Assembly: GCA_003427395.1 (NCBI GenBank)
Contig: BFEA01001214.1
Coordinates: 47,562-68,138, forward strand
DNA from: Chara braunii
Lineage: Eukaryota > Streptophyta > Charophyceae > Charales > Characeae
DNA length: 20,577 bases
Direction: 5' to 3'
The first letter of the stretch is position 1. Each line of letters opens with the position of its first letter. Below are positions 1 to 7,739 of the stretch, piece by piece. Both the position numbers and the translations under genes were made by a program. Below the pieces are notes generated by a model. The model had not been told where the DNA came from. It searched no databases and saw only the letters and a program-made list of their open reading frames with translations.

Positions 1-64
<64 letters not shown>
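1..64. repeat. (AG)n microsatellite at the window edge
   Basis: This is a pure AG dinucleotide tract of about 32 units, truncated by the window start and followed by a few GGGA units. Similar GA/CT tracts occur inside every LTR copy in the window. The sequence following this one does not resemble LTR sequence, so its origin is unknown. Confidence 0.95.
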
Positions 65-70
<6 letters not shown>

Positions 71-480
71 AGGGAGGAATGGAAATGGGTGATAAAAGAT
101 TATCAGAAGTACATATTAATTTAAGGGAAAAGGAGAAAAGGGCACATGCCGTTGTTACCCTTGCTTATGCCAAAAAAATGAATAGGAGTGACTTTAGTAG
201 GTGACGATGGCAGTTATGATTATCAGCCAGGAGGAGGAGAAGGAGAAGGAAGGAGAGCAGGAAGCCAGGGACCCACAGGGCCGTCCAGGGACCAGTGTGC
301 TAGATCTTAGCGTGGACCAAGATTCCACCTCTACCTGGTCTTCTTCTTCATCTCCTTGTTTAACTATGCTCATTTTCCTGCTCCCCCTCCTCCTCCTCCT
401 CTACACTCTGCGCCGCCCTACTCTACTTCTGCCGGGTCGTCCTCTTCCATCCTCTTTTCCTTTCGTTACAATCTTGCATG
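65..480. other. Unassigned sequence, no supported gene
   Basis: After the AG tract the sequence is purine-rich, then pyrimidine-rich around 330-460. Open frames exist on both strands, but their peptides are low in complexity and match no family I recognise. The longest, starting at 201, opens with GTG rather than ATG. I see no gene here. Confidence 0.5.
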
Positions 481-500
481 GTGTTGACACTACGCAAACG

Positions 501-555
501 GTGTGTCGAGTGCTGTCAGAAAAGTGTGCAAGACCGGCACTGTCAACTCCTCTAG
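501..555 (-). repeat. Inverted relative of the solo-LTR insertion site
   Basis: Read on the minus strand, this segment matches the sequence made by joining 2802-2820 to 19435-19469, that is, the DNA on either side of the solo LTR with one copy of GTGC kept. It shares CTCTAG, GTGCCGGTCTTGCACAC and CTGACAG-CACTCGACACAC-type blocks. Similarity fades outside these about 55 bases. It therefore looks like a dispersed repeat end, possibly a transposon terminus, and acts as an empty-site control for the solo LTR. Confidence 0.7.
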
Positions 556-673
556 AGACTCGGCACACAGGCTGTCCACAGCTGTCAGAAAAAAATCGAA
601 AGTTGGGCCGTCGACAGTTCACCCCCACTTGGCCATACAGGCTGTCGAGGGGCAAGGTTGTTGGTCATGGCCC

Positions 674-762
674 GGAAAAGTCCCTTGCAGCGGCTGTCAC
701 GGAAAAGTCCCTTGCGGCGCCTTTCGACAGGGCACGGCTGTCACGGAAAAGTCCCTTGCAGC
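674..762 (+). repeat. Three copies of a 19-bp GGAAAAGTCCCTTGC motif
   Basis: Nearly identical 19-base units beginning GGAAAAGTCCCTTGC start at 674, 701 and 744. The second and third are preceded by CTGTCAC. Spacing is uneven (27 and 43 bases), so this is a cluster and not a regular tandem array. It may be a subterminal repeat cluster of the repeat that includes 501-555. Confidence 0.75.
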
Positions 763-1191
763 GGAAATTCGAACGCAATTCTCGAAAGGCAGGTGGGCCA
801 CTTTCGAATCTCCATCTCCTGGACGCAATGCGAACTGCCATCCTGCATAACTGGCAGGTGGCGGGGCTCTGGCTGCATGGGCGCTAGCGCTGCACTCCCG
901 TTTGCGGTAAGGAGAGTAGCGGCAGTGTTAGCCGGAGTGAGTAGAGCGAAGCGAGGCGCCGTGGGGCGAGACATCTTCATCGTGTAGCTCACCCCACCAG
1001 GTCCTAGGGTATGCCTATGGCCCTCCTCAAGGAAAAAGTGCACGGTCACACCTCCTCCTTGAGTGGTGGAGGGAGCGCCTTTGTGCTCAGTGGTCGCCGC
1101 ATCCTGGTGGCCCCTACGCAGCCCACCATTGTACCTTTCACCTTCAACCGTCCACCATTTTACCACGCCACGTGAGTGGCCGTGCGGAATA

Positions 1192-1472
1192 TACAAGATG
1201 GCTGTAAACACTGAAGGCACAATTGTTGACGATGCTGCTAGGAGGAGTGGGAGCCCAACTGGGGGCAGTGGGAACGTTAATGGTGGCTGTTGTGTTGGCG
1301 CTATCTTCCTACAAGATGGCTGTAAACACTAGAGGCGCCACTATTGACGATGCTGCTGGCGGCAGTGTGAGCTTAAACGGTGCTTGTTTCTACAGCTTGA
1401 TATGCTGCTAGGAGGAGTGGGAGTCAATCTGGCAGCAGTGTGAGCGTTAACGGTGCTTGTTTCGACAGCCCC
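1192..1472 (+). repeat. Degenerate tandem repeat, about 118-bp unit
   Basis: The unit beginning TACAAGATGGCTGTAAACAC starts at 1192 and again at 1310. Both copies continue with GACGATGCTGCT and a GGCAGTG block. A third partial copy starts near 1401 with TGCTGCTAGGAGGAGTGGGAG and ends in a GTTAACGGTGCTTGTTTC block shared with copy two. The copies differ by substitutions and indels. No coding frame is kept across them. Confidence 0.75.
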
Positions 1473-2290
1473 ACTTTCCTACTTACTTTTACACACACTG
1501 CAGACGTAGTGTAGAAATCTTCCTGGCCTCTTTCATTGTGCTGTGCCTACTAGGTTAATATGCCTTGCTCCATGACATCCACAGTGTTCAAGTACTTAGC
1601 ATACACTTTCTAGGGTACATTCCTAAATTCTCTGTGTATCTTCCTCAAGTGAACTTACATTAACACTGCCTTCCCCCACCATTATTACCTTCTATTAATC
1701 ACTTGAAATTCTGACCCATTTATCCCCTGAATTCTGACCCATTTATCCCCTGAATTCTGACCCATGTATCCCCTGACTTCTTCTTCCCCTATGGCAACTC
1801 CGCCCACTCTCTGAATCTCACCCAAGTACCCATCCACGTTCTCCTTGTCCCCTCCCTATAGTTTCCATACTTTTCCCTCTCGTTTTTAAATATCCTAATC
1901 TAGCCGTCTTATTAACCCAATACGTTTCCCTCCGCCTTCCCCTTCCCTGCTCCACCCCTCCTGTTTTCACTATTCATCTAGTCATTTCACGAGTTGCCCT
2001 CACCTACCCTGGACTCCGTCTTCGTACAGTCCTGCAGACTGAGCCTCTCTTCCCGACCCTATGTGCTCCCCTGTAGACTCAACCTATCCTCCCGTCTCAC
2101 ACAATTGTTCTCCAACCCTCTCACCCGTTGCTAACACTGCCACAGTGCCACTCCCCCTTTTTTTTTTTCACGTGGAACCACCTACCTACCCTCCTGTCTC
2201 TCTTTTTTTTTTTTTTTTTTTTCAGCTGCACTCTGACTCCACCTATCAAGCGTACCATTCTTACACCTATCAAACTGTTGTTGGCCGGCA
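1473..2290. other. Pyrimidine-rich unassigned stretch
   Basis: The plus strand here is dominated by C and T, with repeated short blocks such as ACCTATC and CTCCCGTCTC and two poly-T runs near 2157 and 2204-2222. Apart from the 23-bp tandem repeat inside it, I see no gene, RNA gene or mobile-element structure. Confidence 0.5.
1707..1775 (+). repeat. 23-bp tandem repeat, three copies
   Basis: The unit AATTCTGACCCATTTATCCC plus CTG is repeated head to tail at 1707-1729, 1730-1752 and 1753-1775. The first two copies are identical. The third has one substitution (CATGTATC for CATTTATC). A short minisatellite in non-coding sequence. Confidence 0.92.
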
Positions 2291-2360
2291 ACTCTTCAAA
2301 AGTCCGTGGGGCGATGCAAAACTTTCGAAAACCCGGTTTTAAACAGCCTGTGTGGCAAGC

Positions 2361-2810
2361 CTCCTAGTGTTTGCCCCCCTGCAACACCCATTCCCTCTAG
2401 GGTCCTCGGTGCTGGTCTCGAAACGGGTGCTGAAATTCGAGAGTCCACGTCAAGTCTGGGTGGACAAACCAGGCTGACAGTGTCCTTTGTGGAATCCGGC
2501 TGCTCTAGAATGTCCAAAGTTTGGCCCCATGTATCTTTCTGTGTTGTAGCAGAAGATTTCATTCTCAATTTGCACTTGAACTCAAGTCATGTGGAACGAG
2601 GCTCTAAAGTGGAGTCTAGTGTAGTGGAGGGAGGATACATGGGGGCGCACTTTGGACAGTCTACAGCAGCCGGATTGCACAAAAGGACACTGCCAGCCTG
2701 GTTTGTCCACCCAGACTTGTGGTGGACTCTCGAATTTCAGCACCGTTTCGAGACCAGCACTGAGGACCCTAGAGGAAATGGGTTTTGCAGGCGGGCGAAC
2801 ACTAGAGGAG
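2361..2810. repeat. Large inverted repeat (foldback), arms about 175 bp
   Basis: Arm 2361-2535 and arm 2634-2810 are reverse complements at roughly 90 percent by eye, separated by about 98 bases. Shared blocks include CTCTAGGGTCCTC, GTGCTGGTCTCGAAACG and CTGGGTGGACAAACCAGGCT. Transcribed from either strand, this would fold into a long imperfect hairpin. The right arm ends a few bases before the GTGC duplication of the solo LTR, so the foldback belongs to the older repeat the LTR entered. The plus-strand ORF over it mostly reflects the arms and is not taken as a gene. Confidence 0.85.
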
Positions 2811-2816
2811 TAGAAA

Positions 2817-2820
2817 GTGC
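2817..2820. repeat. Target-site duplication GTGC, left copy
   Basis: GTGC directly precedes the TGTGAC start of the outer LTR and recurs at 19431-19434 directly after its TCACA end. The inverted relative at 501-555 carries one GTGC at the equivalent place with no LTR, which supports a genuine 4-bp duplication. Confidence 0.8.
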
Positions 2821-3237
2821 TGTGACGAGCTGTCTTCTGTAACCGCGCGATTTTCTGCGCGAAGCTGCTTCAGGGATAATTTGGGCTGGGTCGGTTGGGC
2901 GAAGTGTGTGAGGATGGGTCGACGGGGTGAATTGCATGGATGACCTCGCTTCTTTCTCCTTGGATTTTTGGGATCGGGGCCGGGGAAGTCCTGCGCAGGT
3001 GGCTGAGTGGCCGCGCCTTAGTGAGCGCGAAAGATAAATGTTACCATAACTTCTTTCTTGTTCTGCTGTGGGAAGTTGTGAACTGGGAATTTTGGCGCGA
3101 TCATAGCGTTGGAACGCCGTTTTCAAAATTTTGAATGGATGTCGAGCCCCCGCGGGCTCTCGGAATTATTTTTCTTTCGGAATTTCTTTTCGCATTTAGG
3201 ATTTAGGCTAGGAATTTAGGTACCTCACATCCTGGCT

Positions 3238-3241
3238 GTAC
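3238..3241. repeat. Target-site duplication GTAC, left copy
   Basis: GTAC precedes the TGTGATG terminus of the inserted element and is repeated at 15699-15702 after its TCACA terminus. Joining 3231-3241 to 15703 onward rebuilds a sequence that aligns with the same place in the younger LTR's U3 (CCTGGCT-GTAC-GGCGCTTCTT against CCCTGAC-GCGC-GGCGCTTTTT). Confidence 0.85.
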
Positions 3242-3668
3242 TGTGATGCCCAACCTCACGCCCGGCGCGACTTCCTGATCGGAGTGGAGTGTGGGCCTGG
3301 AAGTGCGAAAAGGGGTGTGCCAAGGATTTTTGGGGAAAGTGGGGGAGTCTTAAGGATATGAATGTAATTAGGCGGACGAGGGATGCGTGCGCGAGGAGCT
3401 CACGATCCGATAAGGCCTGGGCAGTGAGGGTGGCGGTTGACGGGAAAGTTCCTCCGCGGCGGAGGCGGTCCTGAAAAGTTAGGCCGTCGGGGTCCGCCAC
3501 GCGGCGCGGGCCTCCGCGTATTTGGATGGGGCCTTCAGAGTTCCGGAGTTCTCTGTTCGCTGCTACAGCGGCAATTCGCGCAAAACGTACTGGGCCAATA
3601 GGGGGCAATGGCCGGCCACGGACCGACGCTGAGTTGATGGTATGGAAGAAGAAGGCGGAAAGGAGAAA

Positions 3669-3698
3669 CGACGCTGAGTTGATGGTATGGAAGAAGAA
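3669..3698 (-). repeat. 30-bp duplicated filler at the LTR A deletion junction
   Basis: Positions 3669-3698 repeat 3624-3653 exactly, 15 bases away, at the point where LTR A departs from LTR B. Templated insertion at a deletion border is typical of error-prone end joining. The element mapping is seen in the sequence; the mechanism is inferred. Confidence 0.8.
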
Positions 3699-3805
3699 AC
3701 GAAAATAAGAACGGGCAAGCCGCCCTGAGCCGCAATCAAAATGTATATACACAGGGACAGATGGGGAAGACACAAAGAAACAGCAAGACCACATCCATCA
3801 ACCTC

Positions 3806-3808
<3 letters not shown>

Positions 3809-3872
<64 letters not shown>

Positions 3873-3887
3873 TCTCTCTCTCTCTCT
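3809..3887. repeat. (CT)n microsatellite within LTR A
   Basis: A CT tract of about 79 bases with one imperfection. On the element's minus strand it is GA and lies downstream of the TATA box, in the transcribed part of the LTR. The same place is occupied by GA tracts in LTR B (14605-14650) and the older solo LTR (16308-16390). Confidence 0.9.
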
Positions 3888-4066
3888 TCTTCTTCGATGC
3901 GGACAGTCCATCGTCACACACCAACCCACGAAGTCGTCACCCCGCTTAGTCCTCCCGCACCCGTNCTCTCTCTCTCTCTCTCTCTCTCTTCTTCTTCGAT
4001 GCGGACAGTCCATCGTCACACACCAACCCACGAAGTCGTCACCCCGCTTAGTCCTCCCGCACCCGT
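3884..4066. repeat. 81-bp duplication around an ambiguous base
   Basis: Segments 3884-3964 and 3986-4066 appear identical (TCTTCTTCTTCGATGCGGAC to CGCACCCGT), separated by an N at 3965 and a short CT run. LTR B has a single copy. A perfect repeat flanking an N beside a microsatellite suggests an assembly join and not biology. Confidence 0.85.
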
Positions 4067-4250
4067 CGGATTCGCCTGTGCCCACAGTCCGTCGTGGCCC
4101 ACGTCAATCCCGCGCGTTTGACACCAGCCCGTCGGGTCGCCCAACTTCTACTCTACTCACTTCTTACTTCGCTCGTGTGCCGACCCTTCCTGATCACGCA
4201 ACCCCGAGCTTCCAACAACGGATTAAGAGAGCTGACTAATCGCGCAGCCG

Positions 4251-4260
4251 AAATTTATAG
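4251..4260 (-). promoter_or_regulatory. TATA box of LTR A
   Basis: The minus strand reads CTATAAATTT, preceded by GCATGCATGCACG. The same box in the same context occurs in LTR B (14912-14921) and in the diverged solo LTR (16041-16050, CTATAAATTC). Conservation across LTRs of different age marks it as the RNA polymerase II core promoter. Transcription probably starts 25-35 bases downstream. Confidence 0.8.
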
Positions 4261-5037
4261 CGTGCATGCATGTGCGAAGAACACGGAGTTACCAAAACTT
4301 AGAGTGAAGATTAGAGAGGGAACGCCTGCGCCCTGCATGATAGGCCGCGGCGTGGGGGACGTAACCCTTCTCCACGCATCGATCCGAGCATGCAAGCCGC
4401 GGCTTACAAAATTTCAGCAAAAGAAAGAGAGGGAGGGCGGGAGAGACGAAGTGCAAGAAGAGAGATACCGTTACAATGGCGTCCGCCCAAAATTACAATT
4501 ACACACGCGATTAAGGGCGCCTGCTAATCAGAGTTCCGTTGCTGCCGCATGAAGAAGCGCGTAAACAAAAAGCGCCGCGCGTCAGGGAAAATCCTAATTA
4601 CTAAATTTCTAAATTCCTATCTAATGCAAGAAAGCAAAAAAAAGCATGAATTCCGAAGGAAAGGCCGAAATTCCGAGAGCCATTGGGGGCTCAACAAAAT
4701 TCGAAAAAGATTCAAGAGGAATTTCAAAAAAGAACGAAGCAATTTCCCGCGCGATGTCCGCGCCCAAAAGATCAAAAACCGAACCAAAAGAAACGATGTC
4801 GATATTAGTCGCGCGCGCGCGTGGCGTCGCGCCAAACAACCATCCAACCAATCAATCCACCGGCCGTCCCAGGACACACCCAGCCCCGAAGAAGCGACGA
4901 AAAAGACGAAGAAGCAAGAGTACTGATGCAATTTTCCACCGATCCCGATTTCCCGCAATTGGCCCAATCTTCCCAGCTTAGGACCCCTCGTTGCAATTGC
5001 ACCAAAACTCGCGTGTTACAGGAAGTGGTTTGTCACA

Positions 5038-5282
5038 TATGTGATGCCCTGAGGGTTCCAATATTAGCAAGCTCCTGCTTGCTTGTTGACACGTGTCGAT
5101 TTCTCTAATCGATCGACACGCGGAGCACTTCTCTTTATGCCACTTACCGTTCGATTGCGTGCGGACGTCATCCAACGTGGCAACTTTGCTCTTCTACTAC
5201 TTCCTCAGATTGGGCTCTCGACCGTCCAAGGACGGGATTTTTCTCGTGCCGTTACCGCGACACGTATCCATTACTGGTTGCA
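5038..5282 (-). other. 3' untranslated stretch before the 3' LTR; no clear PPT
   Basis: A polypurine tract should lie just upstream of the 3' LTR on the minus strand. I see none adjacent to TGTGAC. Instead, the 10 bases GGGCATCACA (minus strand, 5049-5040), identical to the LTR's own 3' terminus, lie two bases away and form the palindrome TCACATATGTGA (5033-5044). The nearest purine-rich run is near 5191-5213 and is interrupted. Confidence 0.5.
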
Positions 5283-5570
5283 TCAGTAATTAACTGGAAG
5301 GGGAAAAGGGAGCCGGTGCATGGCGGCATGGCGGGGTGGAGGGCTTAGGGGTAGCGGGGGCAAGAACCTTTCCATCCCGGCTGCAGATTCTGGAAGCGCT
5401 TGGTAACGGACGATGCGTTGGAAGCGGGGGAAACGGTTGCCAGTGCGAGGGAGGGACGCGAGGTAATCAAGATAGAGGGTAGTGAAAGTTCGGAAAAGTG
5501 CCGCGCGGAAACGATCGTGATCTTCGCAGGCGGGGATGGTCCCTGTTACTATGCAATAAACCTCGATCAT
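5283..5570 (-). CDS. Candidate accessory ORF-Z, unknown function
   Basis: A 95-codon minus-strand frame starts at an ATG (5570-5568) and ends at 5283, about 190 bases after ORF-Y. The peptide has a mixed composition (MIEVYCIVTG at the start, a RFRAALFRTF-type amphipathic stretch) and a proline-rich C-terminus. I recognise no family, catalytic motif or membrane segment. The frame stays open upstream to about 5633 without another ATG. It could be a real third accessory protein, a continuation of ORF-Y after a shift, or a chance ORF. Confidence 0.3.
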   Translation of the reverse strand: MIEVYCIVTGTIPACEDHDRFRAALFRTFTTLYLDYLASLPRTGNRFPRFQRIVRYQALPESAAGMERFLPPLPLSPPPRHAAMHRLPFPLPVNY

Positions 5571-5759
5571 ATTGTGGCCCCGCCACGTGGCACTGAGGAT
5601 AAAACATGGAGGCAGAAGGTTGGGACGGCGCACTGAATGGAGGGGTGGGGGTGCACTACTATAGCGAGGCGAGCAGCATGGAAGTGGGGGAAGGTATCGC
5701 AGAGAAACGGGTTGGAGGGGAACGTGATGGGGGTGGTGAGCTGGCGGAGGGTGAGGTAG

Positions 5760-6788
5760 TCAAGAGGACGGCGGGAGAGTAATCGGGGACGAAGGCCGAT
5801 CGCCCGTATCGGTGCGTCGGCGAACTGGGGGACGGGTTGGGGAGGAGGGGGATCGGCTCCGTCGCCGCATTGATGGGGTCGGAGTCGTGGCCGTGAGGTC
5901 GCCATGTTCTGGTCGGGGCGGCTCTGGATCTTGGTTTGGATCGTCGTGGACGTGTAAGCTTGCCCCGTTCGCAACCTCTAGTTCCCTTTTCCCGGCTGCG
6001 GTTTCTTTTCTTTTGCGGGCCGCCTCCGGATCTTCAGCCTCCGTGCCCGTGCGCAGCGCTTCTTCCGGCGCAGTTTCCCACTCCGATTTCATAGGTCCTG
6101 CTTCGTTCTCCTCTTCTCCTTCGTCTTCTTCTTCTTCTTCTTCGCTCTGCTCCCCCTCGCTATGCTCGCTATAGCTTCCTTCTTCAGGGGTTTCGTCCTC
6201 TTCTTCGAGTACTTCGTCGCTTTCCCCACTTTCTTCCCGCTCGTCTTCTCCTTCGTCACTCTCAGTGCTTTCTTCCTCCTCCTCTTCCTCTCGAATGGCA
6301 GCAAGCTGGCCTGCCGTTGGGTGCCTGAAGAAGGCAGGATGACAAACCATCTGGGGATCCAAATACTGCTGCTGCGACGGCGGGATGCGCTCTGCGGCTC
6401 CCTCCACACAAGCCGACCACTGGAGATACGGCGTTAACGTGCGAGAAAGTACATGAGGAATCGGATGCTCGCCGTCTTGCGAGATGATGTCGAGAGGGAG
6501 CTCGTCCGCCAGCTGCGCTACTGGGATCGCGAGCTCTTGCGCGATGAGTTGCTTATGTCCGGGCCGTACTGTGCCGAACAGAAACGCGAGGAGTTCTCCC
6601 TCCACGCTGGTTCGCCAAGCCTGGATGAACAGCAACTCCAGGCGCTCTATGCAAGGCGGGCGCGCCTCGTCCTCGGTCCACGTCAGCCGTACCTCGACTA
6701 AGCACAGTGAAAGCTCGACAAAGTCTTCGCGCCACAGTTGCCAGTGTGGGGCATTGTGGGGGATGAATGTCGGGGACAGCAAGGGTCG
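5760..6788 (-). CDS. Accessory ORF-Y: acidic, SR-tailed protein of the retroelement
   Basis: An open minus-strand frame of about 342 codons begins right after a TAA (6791-6789) and has no early in-frame ATG, so its start is unresolved. An ATG at 6874-6872, overlapping the ORF-X stop, opens a frame that would reach ORF-Y after one -1 shift between the TAA and 6783. Counting from the TTG at 6782, residues 1-160 look globular, with Trp- and Leu-rich segments (WQLWREDF). Residues 164-228 are almost entirely Glu/Asp/Ser. Residues 254-266 are Lys/Arg-rich, and 305-324 form an Arg-Ser tail (MRRRSRSPSS) that resembles a nuclear localisation or RNA-binding tail. No family is recognised and there are no membrane segments, so an envelope role is unlikely. 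The base composition is consistent with coding, given the long frame and domain-like organisation. Confidence 0.6.
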   Translation of the reverse strand, partial: RPLLSPTFIPHNAPHWQLWREDFVELSLCLVEVRLTWTEDEARPPCIERLELLFIQAWRTSVEGELLAFLFGTVRPGHKQLIAQELAIPVAQLADELPLDIISQDGEHPIPHVLSRTLTPYLQWSACVEGAAERIPPSQQQYLDPQMVCHPAFFRHPTAGQLAAIREEEEEEESTESDEGEDEREESGESDEVLEEEDETPEEGSYSEHSEGEQSEEEEEEDEGEEENEAGPMKSEWETAPEEALRTGTEAEDPEAARKRKETAAGKRELEVANGASLHVHDDPNQDPEPPRPEHGDLTATTPTPSMRRRSRSPSSPTRPPVRRRTDTGDRPSSPITLPPSS

Positions 6789-6870
6789 TTAGACAGTAGG
6801 AAAGGCGAGGATGGAAATCGGAAGGTGGGGAGGGTAGAGGGGAGATAAAAAACGGAGATATGAGAGAGAC

Positions 6871-7344
6871 TCATTGGGGGCGAGGGAAGGGAACAACAAC
6901 AGGGAGAACCGTCGGCGGATCACGTTGGTACATCCGAAGGCCGTCGTATTCGATTGCTCGTGTCGGCGCGACCGTGTCCTCGGGGCGAGCCAGAAGCTGG
7001 GTCCACTCAGCGACCAGATCGTTCGCCCACACGCGTAGCGATGTCCTCACCGCCGTATGTCGTAAAGGGAGGAGCCTGGAGAGATCGCCACGAAAGTTGA
7101 TGACGACCGATATGCGGCTGACACCTGGCACCGCTCGCTGATGAACTGCTTCAGCCAGTACAACTGCGTTGGGCCGGCACTCGATTCTGAACACCGCCGC
7201 TGCATACACGCCTCCCGTGCAGAAAAAGTGTGCAAGCCGCCGGAGATCTGGGCTGAGATGGGGATGATAGACTTGCCGGATCATCAATCGATCACGGGGT
7301 GCAAACGATGCTTCGCTGGGGGCTCTTTCCTCCAGAAAACTCAT
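6871..7344 (-). CDS. Accessory ORF-X downstream of integrase, unknown function
   Basis: This is a 157-residue ORF. Its ATG (7344-7342) overlaps the integrase stop TGA (7343-7341) as ATGA, a layout used for termination-reinitiation. The peptide begins MSFLEERAPSEASF, has a FCTGGVYAAAVF hydrophobic stretch near residues 40-52 too short and polar for a sure membrane segment, a possible beta-rich core (SRISVVINFRGDL, 77-89) and an Arg-rich helix-like region 90-125. It ends in a proline-rich tail. Its stop (6873-6871) again overlaps an ATG as ATGA. I do not recognise the family. Location after integrase is where some Ty3 elements carry extra ORFs. Confidence 0.6.
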   Translation of the reverse strand: MSFLEERAPSEASFAPRDRLMIRQVYHPHLSPDLRRLAHFFCTGGVYAAAVFRIECRPNAVVLAEAVHQRAVPGVSRISVVINFRGDLSRLLPLRHTAVRTSLRVWANDLVAEWTQLLARPEDTVAPTRAIEYDGLRMYQRDPPTVLPVVVPFPRPQ

Positions 7345-7739
7345 GGCGATGGCGATGGAGACGGAGAGGCAGAGAGGGAGCAAGAGGAAGAGGGGGATGG
7401 CGGAGAGTCAGAGTCGTCATCTTCGGCTTCCTCAGAAGGAGAGATCAAGGGAGACGGAGCAGAGGGGAGGAGGCGAAGATAGGACACGTGGCGTGTGATC
7501 GGACGAGCCGATCGACCGCCGGAGACTTCCGGAGCGAGACGCACGATGTTTACGCCTTTGGGGCCGAGCTCGATCACGCGATATCGCCCGAAGAATCGTG
7601 GCGCTAGCTTCCCTTGGCGAGCATATTTCCTCACCTGCACCACGTCCCCCAATTTATACTGGGGCCGTGGACCCGCATTCCCATTTCGGGCCTCGTAGCT
7701 CTGGATCTGTCGGCCTTGGGCTAGTTCGGTCATTTTCTG
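7341..7739 (-). CDS. Integrase C-terminal GPY/F-like domain, cut off by a stop
   Basis: This frame is the direct continuation of the integrase ORF; only a TGA at 7742-7740 separates them. From the ATG at 7733, residues 27-69 (KLGDVVQVRK then FFGRYRVIELGPKG) fit the integrase C-terminal beta-barrel with a GPY/F-type motif, here GRYRV. Residues 91-130 are a Ser/Pro-rich tail with an acidic patch. There is no chromodomain signature. The C-terminal domain normally helps bind DNA and assemble the intasome. The TGA follows AAA and was probably CGA. Its stop overlaps the ORF-X start. Confidence 0.75.
   Translation of the reverse strand, partial: QKMTELAQGRQIQSYEARNGNAGPRPQYKLGDVVQVRKYARQGKLAPRFFGRYRVIELGPKGVNIVRLAPEVSGGRSARPITRHVSYLRLLPSAPSPLISPSEEAEDDDSDSPPSPSSSCSLSASPSPSPSP

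Larger units (their letters stand above)
3242..5037 (-). repeat. 3' LTR (copy A), internally deleted
   Basis: Copy A runs TGTGATGCCC (3242) to GTTTGTCACA (5037), with perfect TGTGA/TCACA ends. It is about 440 bases shorter than copy B. It lacks the equivalent of about 13880-14499, where a second copy of a 30-base neighbouring segment has been inserted (3624-3653 and 3669-3698). The deletion removes most of the leader and the 5' half of the LTR ORF. It also contains an 81-base duplication around an N at 3965. Confidence 0.9.

Noticed and set aside
201-887. 228-codon plus-strand ORF
   Set aside because: It starts with GTG, spans short repeats that overlap in other frames, and shows no domain or family character.
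2306-2842. 178-codon plus-strand ORF
   Set aside because: It covers both arms of the foldback; openness reflects the inverted repeat, and the peptide has no family features.
3225-3794. 189-codon minus-strand ORF in LTR A, and its plus-strand counterparts at 3289 and 13503
   Set aside because: The frame fuses the 3' half of the LTR ORF region in a shifted frame after the deletion. The plus-strand ORFs are shadows of the same repeat. The peptide beyond the conserved core is not kept in the solo LTR.
3741-4121. Long Leu-Ser or Arg-Glu repeat ORFs over CT/GA tracts here and at 14538-14746, 16062-16707 and 17625-17902
   Set aside because: They are translations of dinucleotide repeats, open in several frames on both strands, with no conserved flanking peptide.
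4549-4926. 125-codon ORFs in LTR U3, duplicated at 15210-15587, and their antisense frames
   Set aside because: They lie on the strand opposite to transcription, are AAA/GAA-rich and are present only because the LTRs are near identical. No synonymous-change signal against the older LTR was seen.
5567-5974. 135-codon minus-strand ORF overlapping the ORF-Y end
   Set aside because: Its first half is a frame shadow of the Arg-Ser-rich ORF-Y tail; the rest has no recognisable feature.
6871-7383. Signal peptide at the start of the longer form of ORF-X (from 7383)
   Set aside because: The upstream 13 residues are another frame of the integrase Ser/Pro tail; the ATG at 7344 in the ATGA overlap is the better start.
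7341-7470. Chromodomain after integrase
   Set aside because: The C-terminal tail is Ser/Pro/acidic low complexity, with none of the aromatic cage residues.
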